Assembly: GCA_937950065.1 (NCBI GenBank)
Contig: CALFEN010000279.1
Location: forward strand, 1-5,831
Direction of reading: 5' to 3'
DNA: 5,831 nt
From: an uncultured bacterium
GTDB taxonomy: Bacteria > Patescibacteria > JAEDAM01 > Absconditabacterales > Absconditicoccaceae
Of the stretch, positions 1-5,831 are shown one piece after another. Both the position numbers and the translations under genes were made by a program. Under the pieces are notes generated by a model. It was not told where the DNA came from and ran no database searches. It saw only the letters and a program-made list of their open reading frames with translations. Position 1 is the first letter of the stretch. Each line of letters starts with the position of its first letter.

Positions 1-218
1 TTTTTATAAATCACTCTTTGCCTACTAGGAAAAATAAATCTGAATTTATCAAAGATTTATGAATCAACGTATTTGTAGACGATTACTATGATTACTGCAC
101 TGACATTGCTCAAACATGAATAAACGTCTATATGCCTACCAAACCGTGGAATGTGCACTATCAAAGTCTGCCACAAAATATTATAAGAATAGATAACTTG
201 AAAGATTTAGTATTTTAG
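1..218 (+). CDS. HAD-family phosphatase / 5'-nucleotidase-like protein, C-terminal part (5'-truncated by window edge)
   Basis: Read from base 3 with TGA as Gly, this frame gives 71 residues ending at TAG 216-218. It contains two in-frame TGA codons (60-62 and 117-119), both at plausible Gly positions (DLGIN and QTGIN). It carries the last two HAD landmarks: a Lys in KSEF (motif III) and the VDD pair of motif IV, followed by a VYMPTKPWN segment. The same segments recur in the complete HAD gene at 720-1316. By eye the two C-termini share well over half their residues, so they are paralogues. HAD proteins of this kind are usually phosphomonoesterases acting on nucleotides or small phosphates; the substrate cannot be told here. 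The N-terminal nucleophile Asp lies outside the window, so it is unknown whether this copy is intact. The next gene begins 8 bases after its stop. Confidence 0.7.
129..164 (+). repeat. duplicated segment of HAD paralogues, copy 1
   Basis: These 36 bases match 1227-1262 with a single difference (T152 versus C1250). They encode the MPTKPWNVHYQ block in both HAD genes. This is the best-conserved part of a longer paralogous duplication, not an independent element. Confidence 0.75.
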
Positions 219-220
219 GA
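217..220 (+). promoter_or_regulatory. Shine-Dalgarno-like AGGA for the membrane protein gene
   Basis: AGGA overlaps the TAG stop of the preceding gene and lies 6 bases before the ATG at 227. It supports choosing that ATG over the later in-frame ATG at 311, and suggests translational coupling within the cluster. Confidence 0.4.
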
Positions 221-226
221 TAATCA

Positions 227-718
227 ATGCCTCCTATAATTTATTCAAATTGTGAGCAAATAAATTTATTTTGATACAAGATTTATGAATCAGTATTTAA
301 TGTATTTTCTATGAATATATTATTTTTGATAATATTTATATTTAGTATCAAATTTTTTATAAATCGTATATCAAAATTTTTTTGAATAGAAGAATTCATA
401 ATAAAAAAATTCATATTGCTGTTGATATTCCAGTTAATTTTAGTATTTATTACTATATTAATATTTCATTATTTGGATTCAAATATATATTACTTTGGTA
501 GACGATTTTCAATATATGATAGATTAATAATATTTATTGTTTTGGATTTATTACTTTTGTATTTTATATCAAAGAGATATTTTAAAAATAATAAGTTAAG
601 ATCTTCGTTAGTTGTTTCTATGTCGATGATAATATTGGAAGTGCTAGAAATATATCTTTTCCACCAAGGAATGTTATATTTGACTTCTTTTCATGCTTTT
701 AGATCATGTGCAATATAA
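227..718 (+). CDS. small multi-pass membrane protein, function unknown
   Basis: With TGA as Gly the frame runs 163 residues from ATG 227 to TAA 716-718. Two in-frame TGA codons (272-274 and 383-385) would truncate it under the standard code. The protein is very rich in Ile, Leu and Phe. About four hydrophobic stretches look like membrane helices: near residues 29-45, 63-84, 100-116 and 127-148, with short basic loops between them (for example SKRYFKNNK). There is no obvious signal peptide or catalytic motif, and I do not recognise the family. A resemblance of its first residues to prolipoprotein diacylglyceryl transferase starts is too weak to use. It sits between two paralogous HAD genes, with gaps of 8 bases upstream and 1 base downstream, so the three are probably one transcript. 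A shorter product from ATG 311 is possible, but the AGGA before 227 favours the longer form. Confidence 0.6.
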
Positions 719-719
719 T

Positions 720-1316
720 ATGATACTTCAGATAAAAAATGTAAACATAGGTATAGACCTAGATGAAATTTTGGCTGATACAGTCAGAGAATTTTTAAAT
801 TATTCCCAAACAAAGTTTGATATAAAACTTGAACGAGATTGACTTTACAATTATTTTTTACAAGATGTGAAAGAAAGTTGAATAAATAAAGAACAATTTT
901 TTGGATTGTGGAAAGGATTTGTGGAGGCTGGTCATACAAGAAATATAGCTCCTATCAAATGAAGCTACGAACTTTTGTCCCACCTCAAAAATAATTGAAA
1001 TAAGATATTTGTAATTACTGGCAGACACAATTTTGAAAAAACAAACACTGAATACTGGTTAAATAAAAATTATCCAAATCTTGTAGATGATTTGATTTTT
1101 ACAAATTTTCTGTCATCAGATATGAGATTAAAATCTGAATATATAAACAAATATGAAATAAAATTATTTTTTGATGATATATATGATTTCTGTACTGACG
1201 TAGCAGTAAATTCAAATATTCCTGTATATATGCCTACCAAACCGTGGAACGTGCACTATCAAGATTTACCCCAAAATATTATAAGAATAGATAGTCTTGA
1301 AACTCTGTTAGTATAA
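720..1316 (+). CDS. HAD-superfamily phosphatase / 5'(3')-deoxyribonucleotidase-like protein
   Basis: This 198-residue protein starts at ATG 720, one base after the preceding stop, and ends at TAA 1314-1316. Four in-frame TGA codons (residues 41, 54, 81, 93) must be read as Gly. All four HAD motifs are in order: nucleophile and acid in GIDLDEILADT (Asp13, Asp15), motif II in VITGR (Thr100), motif III Lys138 in RLKSEY, and motif IV Asp152-Asp153 in FFDD. The region between motifs I and II (about residues 22-80) fits a small helical C1 cap. Length and layout match the cytosolic 5'(3')-nucleotidase / YqfW-like group, which removes phosphate from nucleotides with Mg2+; the exact substrate is inference. 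The C-terminal MPTKPWNVHY block is nearly identical to that of the truncated paralogue at the left edge. No good ribosome binding site is seen, so translation may be coupled to the membrane protein gene. Confidence 0.75.
1227..1262 (+). repeat. duplicated segment of HAD paralogues, copy 2
   Basis: Partner of 129-164, with one mismatch over 36 bases. Similarity continues downstream through the segment that encodes QNIIRID in both genes. Confidence 0.75.
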
Positions 1317-1317
1317 A

Positions 1318-1341
1318 AATTAATTTGTAAAGAAATTAATT
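1318..1341 (+). terminator. AT-only hairpin after the HAD gene
   Basis: A perfect 9-bp inverted repeat, AATTAATTT and AAATTAATT around the 6-base loop GTAAAG, begins 1 base after the HAD stop. It is followed by only a short T run. It may act as a weak terminator for the + strand cluster. The stem has no G-C pairs, so its activity is uncertain. Confidence 0.4.
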
Positions 1342-1348
1342 TAATGGA

Positions 1349-1378
1349 AAGCCCCATTCTGCGGACAGGACGGGGCTT
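1349..1378 (-). terminator. intrinsic terminator of the transporter gene
   Basis: On the - strand, AAGCCCC (1378-1372) pairs with GGGGCTT (1355-1349). The inner arm continues with a G-T wobble, T-A, one C/A mismatch and CTG/CAG, closing on the tetraloop TCCG. This is about a 13-position stem with one mismatch, followed by TTTCC and an AT-rich tail. The 5' arm starts inside the TAA stop codon of the transporter gene. It is the most G+C-rich structure in the window and matches its gene in composition, so it probably arrived with it. Confidence 0.7.
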
Positions 1379-2057
1379 AAAAAAGGGCAGTGAAAAAGAG
1401 ATAGCAGGAAACAAAGAAAAGGGTGATCCCTCTTACTATGTCCTTGCTCAAGAATACGGACGTAGCTACGAAAAGGAACTTTCCCCAGCCCCAAAGGTTG
1501 TACCCTGTTGGACGAGCCGGATAAGTATCGATTCGCTTCCAGAGAAATACGAACTGAACCATCAGCGTGACGCCTGTTATTACCCCTAGGAAAAAAGCAA
1601 AGATTTCGCAAGTGCTTCTTCCCAGAATTATTGCAAGGTTTACACTGATGTCGTCTGAACTATTCAGCAGATATCCTCCAAAAGCAAGCCAGAAGAAGTT
1701 TGCTTTTTTTGTTTGTAAATTCTCCTTTTGAGAGTCTTCTGCTTTTGAAGGACAAAAGATTTTATAGGTTAAGCAAAGTACAATAAACCCAGCCAGTATT
1801 TGGATATATTTCAATCCTGAAGGGACTTCCTTCGTAATTTTTTGAAGTATCAGCACGATGATTATCATCACGCCTACGGCACTAGCCAATCCCAAAACCG
1901 GTTGAAAATTTTTACCTTGCTTATGCGACTGTATATATATCTCCCGGAAAATCAGGAGATCATCTACACCAGTCGCACACCACGCCAATACTCCCCAAAA
2001 GAATGCTGCTAAAAGGGGCATCTTTTGTTGGAGATATGTCAAAAGCGACTGGTCCAT
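1377..2057 (-). CDS. CadD/LysE-superfamily-like membrane transporter, probable heavy-metal (cadmium) exporter
   Basis: The gene encodes 226 residues. It is mostly membrane, with hydrophobic stretches near 12-30, 54-71, 83-101, 121-145, 151-172 and 208-226, and a charged loop at about 103-118. Two related Asp pairs stand out: GVDD (Asp32-Asp33) after the first helix, and NSSDD (Asp135-Asp136) in the second half. This two-fold acidic pattern and length fit the CadD-type cadmium resistance transporters of the LysE superfamily; the metal is inferred. I chose ATG 2057 because AGGTAGGAG lies just upstream and because the longer in-frame start at 2117 would overlap the end of the diguanylate cyclase gene. 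The gene is strikingly more GC-rich than its neighbours, and all 16 glycines are GGN with no TGA. It lies 32 bases downstream of the cyclase on the same strand and ends in a strong terminator. TerC-type transporters are a less likely alternative. Confidence 0.6.
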   Translation of the reverse strand: MDQSLLTYLQQKMPLLAAFFWGVLAWCATGVDDLLIFREIYIQSHKQGKNFQPVLGLASAVGVMIIIVLILQKITKEVPSGLKYIQILAGFIVLCLTYKIFCPSKAEDSQKENLQTKKANFFWLAFGGYLLNSSDDISVNLAIILGRSTCEIFAFFLGVITGVTLMVQFVFLWKRIDTYPARPTGYNLWGWGKFLFVATSVFLSKDIVRGITLFFVSCYLFFTALF

Positions 2058-2059
2058 TT

Positions 2060-2068
2060 CTCCTACCT
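2060..2068 (-). promoter_or_regulatory. strong ribosome binding site of the transporter gene
   Basis: The - strand reads AGGTAGGAG, then AA and the ATG at 2057. It decides the start codon (226-residue form). Such a strong purine-rich site is not seen before the recoded genes of this window, which adds to the impression that this gene came from elsewhere. Confidence 0.55.
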
Positions 2069-2089
2069 TTTTTGTTAATATTTTTAGTC

Positions 2090-3352
2090 TTATGAGACTA
2101 CTAATTTGTTTCTTCAAGTGTTTTTTGCTTCATAAAGAGCATTGTCTGCTTTTTTGAATGCAGCTGGCTTATCTCAATTTATAGCAGATATTCATATAGA
2201 TACAGTTTTCATAAGTTCTGTTCAGTTATTCAATTTTATAACTTTTTTTCTCACGTTTTCCAATATACGTTCTGCTACCAAAACAGCCTGTTCTTGTGTC
2301 TCTACATCAAGATATACTACAAATTCTTCTCATCAGGTTCTATGAACAGTTCACTCATTTTCTTGTACTTCTGTCCTTTGAGAATAGACTTTGTCTTCTA
2401 TTCTTAAAGAATTTTTTATGGTTTTTGCTATTTCTCTAAGTACTATATCTCCATTATCATGTCAGTATGTATCATTCACTGATTTAAAATGATCTATGTC
2501 CAATGCTAGTAAATATCATTTTTTATAATTGCTTCTTTCCCAGTATTTTCTGTTGTAAAGAGTTGTAAGTTCGTCTTTGTATAGATCGTCCATAGTCTCC
2601 AATATTTTTATCATATTCGCTATACCAAAAGCCATTCAATCTATCATAGCTATTTGATTTTCCACACTTTTTGCTTCTGTATATTTATCTCCTGATATAT
2701 ATATTCATTCAGCAGCTTCCACTACAAAATCTTCTCATACTCATTCTATAGGAATTGCAGATATTTTTAATCAATTTGTGGTTTCGGTATATTTTCAGTT
2801 CACTAGATTATATAAATTTTTATAATTATTTTCATCAGGGATCAATTTATAGTCAAAAATTATCTCTCAATCTTTTTTGATAGTTTTTTTTGTAAAACAG
2901 TTTCCAGTTTTGATATAAAAAGAAAGTTCATCAAAATCTGTAAGCATCATAAGTTGTTCCATAATTTCACTCATTCCGTCTGTCAGATGCCTTCACTTGA
3001 TATCTTCTATAGTCAGTTTAAATTGAAATCTTGTCAAAACATTTAATAACTCTATTGGTATATATTTATCAAGATTGGAGATAATTTCTAAAATCAGATA
3101 AATTTTTTTAGTAATATTATTTATTTTTTCATTTTTATATTCATATACCAAAAGTTTTATTATAGATAATTTAATCATGTCAGTAAAAAACTTAAGCAGT
3201 TTAGTAATATCTTCAGATTTATATTCATGCGTTAAGACTTTTGTTATAGAATGTTTTGTCATATCAGTAAAAAATTTAAGCAGTTCATTTGTAGTATCTG
3301 CTCATTCGTATTCGTAATCTATATATTTTTCCAAGAGATTTTTAAATGACAT
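2090..3352 (-). CDS. diguanylate cyclase with N-terminal repeats, GAF-like region and C-terminal GGDEF domain
   Basis: Read with TGA as Gly, this is a 420-residue protein from ATG 3352 to TAA 2092-2090. A TAA lies in frame 12 bases upstream of the ATG, so the start cannot lie further out. I count 18 in-frame TGA codons against 5 GGN. Residues 23-78 are two copies of a 28-residue unit (ELLKFFTDM / KLLKFFTDM). About 120-250 looks like a degenerate GAF-type sensor. The GGDEF domain starts at DELTTLYNR (260-268), followed by the metal-binding DIDHFK (285-290), YGHDNGD, GGEEF (340-344), VSIGIS and a terminal YEAKNTGRN. All key residues for making c-di-GMP from two GTP are present, so it is probably active. 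An RIED (317-320) could be the inhibitory RxxD site, but it lies about 14 residues further from GGEEF than usual. There is no clear membrane segment, so it is probably cytoplasmic. It diverges from the Elp3 gene; the transporter follows. Confidence 0.88.
3119..3286 (-). repeat. two tandem 84-base units in the diguanylate cyclase gene
   Basis: Units 3286-3203 and 3202-3119 encode residues 23-50 and 51-78 of the cyclase. By eye, 18 of 28 residues are identical, led by LLKFFTDM, with a shared EYK near the end of each unit. A partial earlier copy may sit at residues 6-17 (YEYE). The repeats are in frame and predicted helical. Confidence 0.7.
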
Positions 3353-3524
3353 ATCAAAATATTAAATAAAAAGTCATTTATTTAATAATAATGTTAAGCT
3401 CAAAGTCAAGATTAATATTATTTTTTCCTACGCTAAATTTTTTGTAAAAATCAAAACAATAATTTATACCTTGAATTTTTTCACAAATTTCTTATTATAA
3501 AATAGTTTATAAAATATATAATTT
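3353..3524. promoter_or_regulatory. divergent intergenic region with promoters for the cyclase and Elp3
   Basis: 172 very AT-rich bases separate the two divergent starts, so both promoters should lie here. For Elp3 a possible -35 TTGAAT (3471-3476) and -10 TATAAA (3496-3501) can be drawn with a 19-base spacer, which is longer than ideal. An imperfect inverted repeat between about 3382 and 3419 (AATAATAATGTTAA against TTAATATTATT) is a possible operator but could be AT-bias chance. No Shine-Dalgarno-like sequence precedes either start codon. Confidence 0.35.
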
Positions 3525-5345
3525 ATGACCATAGAAGAACTAATAATAAATTTTTTAAATTCTTGAGAGTTGGACGAAGATTGAGTTAGAAATGCAAAAA
3601 GACAATTTGCCAAGGCAAATAAACTTTCAAATCTACCTACCAATATTCAGTTACTAAAAACATACCGTAGACTTGTGCAGGATTGAAGTATTATCAAAGA
3701 TACCAAATTTGAGCAGCTTCTCAAAAAAAGAGCCATCCGTTCCCTTTCAGGGATTGTGCCGATTCAAGTGTTAACCAAACCTTTTCCGTGCAGTGGAGAA
3801 TGTATTTTTTGCCCAAACGATGCTACCATGCCCAAAAGTTATATAAACACAGAACCGGGTGCAATGAGAGCTTTTCTCAATGAATTTGATCCTCTAAAAC
3901 AGGTTTATAATAGACTCTTGTCTTTGCAGATTACAGGACACAATACTGATAAAATAGAAATGATTGTTTTGTGATGAACTTTTGACTGTTATCCAAGGGA
4001 TTATAAAATAAGCTTTGTCAAAGCTCTTTTTGATGCCTGTAATACTTTTGATGAATATTATAAATTTGTGGAAATAGATGAAAATAATCCAAAATCCGCC
4101 AAATTCACAGTATCCGAAAATTTGGATATAAAATATCCAGATACTTTAACTCAATCGCAGGACATCAATGAAACTGCCTGACACAGGATTATCTGACTAA
4201 CTATAGAAACCAGACCCGACTATGTAAACGATGAAAACTGCAGATTTTGGAGAGAACTTGGAGTCACTAGGATAGAAATCGGTATACAGTCGTTATTTGA
4301 TGACGTTCTCAAAGCTAATAAAAGATGAACCACTGTCCAGCAGATTAGACAGGCTCTGCACAAACTCAGACAATATTGATTTAAATTTTCAGCACATTTT
4401 ATGCCTGGTCTGTATGGCTCCGATATTGCCAGAGATATCCAGACTATGGAACTTGCTTACAGCGATAGATATATCAAGCCTGATGAAATCAAATTTTATC
4501 CGGTTTCTGTAATACCAAACACAGAGCTTTTCCAGTTGTATCAGGAGTGAAAATACAAACCTATAAATGAAGAAGATTTGGCTTATCTGATAGAATATGT
4601 CAAAATGAATATTATCCCGCCTTATACTAGAATCAAAAGACTTATAAGAGATATCCCAAGCACAGAAATAGTAGCTTGAACAAAAACTACAAACATGAGA
4701 CAGCTTGTAGAAACTCATCTTAAGGATAAACTAAAAAACTCTCCAGAACTTCAAAAAAATTTGTTTGAAAAGCTTTATCCTTGTGTATTAAATTTTCAGA
4801 CTGAACAGGAATTTTTTGACAATCTCTGAAATTTATGAGAAACCGATGAATTGGAAACTTTCTTGATTTGAGATAATTTTGACGGACAAACAAAATCTGA
4901 ATTTATATGTCTGTGCACTAGATGCAGGGAAATTAGAAACCAAAAAACAAAACAGGAAAACGCCGTTCTCGTAGTAAGGAGATATTTTAGTAGTGTTTGA
5001 GAAGAATTTTTTATTTCATGGGAAGACGCAAGTTGATATTTATATGGATTTGTAAGACTGTTATTGCCGCAGGCCGGTGAAACAATAGATTGGCATGGAC
5101 TATGAAAAGGCTGTGCACTTGTCAGGGAATTGCACGTTTATTGACAGCTCGCCAAAATCAGCGAAAAATCAAATGATAAATCCCAGCATAAATGATTTGG
5201 TTCCACGTTAATGGAATTTGCTGAAAAAATAGCTCAAATTAGAAATTATAAAAAAATTTCTGTAATTTCTGGTATTTGAGTAAAAGGTTTTTACAAAAAA
5301 ATTTGATACACTGAAGAAGGCACTTACGTTGTAAAACCTCTGTAG
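3525..5345 (+). CDS. elp3: Elp3-family tRNA U34 carboxymethyltransferase (radical SAM plus GNAT)
   Basis: With TGA as Gly this is a 606-residue protein from ATG 3525 (TAA sits two codons upstream) to TAG 5343-5345. I count about 21 TGA and 17 GGN glycine codons. The radical-SAM cluster motif CxxxCxxC is CSGECIFC (Cys89, Cys93, Cys96). Elp3 signatures follow: LGGTFDCYPR (GG = 150-151, both TGA), TIETRPD (226-232), HFMPGLYGS (from His291), PPYTRIKRLIRDIP (from 365), and a Cys-rich CLCTRCRE (462-468). The C-terminal GNAT half has ELHVYG and the acetyl-CoA-binding QHKGFG (554-559), and ends with FYKKIGY. Known Elp3 proteins use SAM and acetyl-CoA to make carboxymethyl-type modification of uridine 34 in the tRNA anticodon, which tunes decoding; bacterial and archaeal forms work without the other Elongator subunits. 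Both catalytic halves are complete and in frame. It is transcribed divergently from the cyclase gene. Confidence 0.93.
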
Positions 5346-5740
5346 TGGCAACGGTGCCATTGGCAGCTTGATTGATGCACTTACTCACTTAATGAACTAA
5401 CCAAAATTAGAAGCTACGAGACGAAAAATATAAAAGCCACAATGTGGGTGAATTTCTCTTAATGTGCCAAATATATATGTCTAAATTTTCCTTATTCCTT
5501 TGTTTCAGCACATTTATCAAGCCGAGCCTCTGATGGCAAGAGAGTTTGCTACTTTACCTTTTGTATTAACACAAAAAGTATCTTAAAAGAAAGCTTTTTT
5601 TTTAGATCCTTCGTTTCATCTAGTATTACTTGTCTTTATAATTTTTTTTAATAATCTAAACAAAGTAATAAAAAATATTGAAAATTCTAAAAAAACAGAT
5701 AATATAAAAGATATAAAAATTTTATATTATTTTTTGTAAA
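5346..5740. other. gene-free stretch with a broken, more GC-rich segment of unknown origin
   Basis: No start-to-stop gene of useful length is seen on either strand. The part 5346-5580 is less AT-rich (about 36% G+C by rough count) than the following 160 bases. On the + strand, in the same frame as Elp3, the reading frame stays open after the Elp3 TAG with one TAA at 5460-5462, then open again to TAA 5649-5651, but it has no plausible start codon for the second part. Short inverted repeats are present: TGGCA-ACGG-TGCCA (5346-5359), CCACA-A-TGTGG (in 5437-5449) and TTTTGT-ATTAAC-ACAAAA (in 5559-5577). It could be a decayed gene, a structured RNA or remains of mobile DNA. I do not recognise it. 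No tRNA arm or tmRNA landmark is found. Confidence 0.45.
5585..5603 (+). terminator. possible weak terminator with a nine-T run
   Basis: AAAAG-AAAG-CTTTT can form a short A-T hairpin that runs directly into a T tract. It lies 240 bases after the Elp3 stop and before the AlaX-like gene. The stem is weak, so it may be only a T tract. Confidence 0.25.
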
Positions 5741-5831
5741 ATGACAAAACTTATTTATCTGCAAGATACATATTTATTCGACTATTATGCCCAGATTATC
5801 GACATTACAGAGATACAATGAAGAACTGATA
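5741..5831 (+). CDS. alanyl-tRNA editing protein (AlaX-like), N-terminal fragment
   Basis: The frame from ATG 5741 runs off the right edge after 30 codons. It begins MTKLIYLQDTYLFDYYAQII and has a TGA codon at 5819-5821, read as Gly (IQGRTD). The opening pattern KLIYLQDTYL followed by a beta-strand (YAQIIDI) matches the usual start of AlaX-type editing proteins and the related editing part of alanyl-tRNA synthetase, which hydrolyse mischarged tRNA(Ala). The diagnostic metal-binding HxxxH and CxxxH motifs would lie beyond the window, so the call rests on the first residues only. The upstream 100 bases are very AT-rich, with TATATTAT at 5723-5730 as a possible -10 box. No Shine-Dalgarno-like site is seen. 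Confidence 0.5.

Noticed and set aside
52..293. 15-base exact repeat AAGATTTATGAATCA at 52-66 and 279-293
   Set aside because: It lies in different reading frames of different genes and is AT-rich; one such match could arise by chance in a window of this composition.
1336..1611. Open frames on both strands inside the transporter gene (a - frame at 1336-1611 and a + frame at 1344-1589)
   Set aside because: They overlap the transporter in other frames, have no recognisable motif and arise from its higher G+C content, which removes stop codons.
2058..2117. Longer N-terminus for the transporter starting at 2117
   Set aside because: The extra 20 codons would overlap the last codons of the cyclase in another frame, while ATG 2057 has a strong ribosome binding site and starts just before the first membrane helix.
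2142..2345. + strand open frame of 67 codons
   Set aside because: It is antisense to the GGDEF domain, whose motifs on the - strand are unambiguous.
3380..3425. Inverted repeat followed by TTTTTT as a + strand terminator
   Set aside because: No + strand gene ends upstream of it; it lies between two divergent starts, so it is at most an operator and may be AT-bias chance.
4297..4718. Open frames on + and - strands in the middle of Elp3
   Set aside because: Both lie in other frames of the Elp3 gene, which is continuous here with TGA read as Gly; no frameshift is needed.
5346..5359. TGGCA-ACGG-TGCCA hairpin as the Elp3 terminator
   Set aside because: The stem is only 5 bp and no T run follows; a competing TGGCA copy directly downstream also makes the fold ambiguous.
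5495..5560. tmRNA-like tag on the - strand (GTAGCAAAC followed by a short peptide frame and TGATAA)
   Set aside because: No tmRNA 5' end, T-arm (GGTTC..) or CCA-type acceptor is found on that strand, and the would-be tag does not end in the usual Ala-Ala.

Overview
This window reads as a chromosomal piece of a candidate-phyla bacterium that uses genetic code 25 (UGA = glycine), i.e. the Absconditabacteria (SR1) / Gracilibacteria lineage. Under the standard code the main genes break into short pieces. Reading TGA as Gly restores long uninterrupted proteins with recognisable motifs on both strands, and TGA falls at positions that are Gly in the family: both Gly of the GGEEF motif in a diguanylate cyclase, and the GG of the radical-SAM core of Elp3. 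Most of the window is AT-rich with A/T-biased intergenic stretches, which fits these lineages.

Layout. (1) 1-1316, + strand: a tight cluster of the C-terminal end of a HAD-family phosphatase/5'-nucleotidase-like protein (runs off the left edge), a small multi-pass membrane protein of unknown function, and a complete second HAD protein whose C-terminal part is a close paralogue of the first. (2) 1318-1378: back-to-back hairpins where the + cluster meets a - strand gene. (3) 1377-2057, - strand: a visibly more GC-rich gene for a CadD/LysE-like membrane transporter. It uses only GGN for its 16 glycines and no TGA, so it looks like a recent import from a standard-code organism. (4) 2090-3352, - strand: an AT-rich, TGA-using gene for a diguanylate cyclase with an N-terminal 28-residue tandem repeat, a possible GAF-like sensor and a C-terminal GGDEF domain. 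(5) 3353-3524: AT-rich divergent promoter region. (6) 3525-5345, + strand: full-length Elp3 (radical SAM plus GNAT), a tRNA U34 modification enzyme. (7) 5346-5740: a gene-free stretch whose first ~235 bases are more GC-rich than the intergenic DNA around them and hold a broken open frame of unknown origin. (8) 5741 to the right edge: start of an alanyl-tRNA editing (AlaX-like) protein.

Elp3 and the AlaX-like gene both serve translation fidelity, but about 400 bases separate them and no operon can be claimed. The imported transporter lies 32 bases downstream of the diguanylate cyclase on the same strand and may be transcribed by read-through from it. The strongest observations are the recoding itself, the foreign non-recoded gene within a recoded genome, and the unusual architecture of the diguanylate cyclase.
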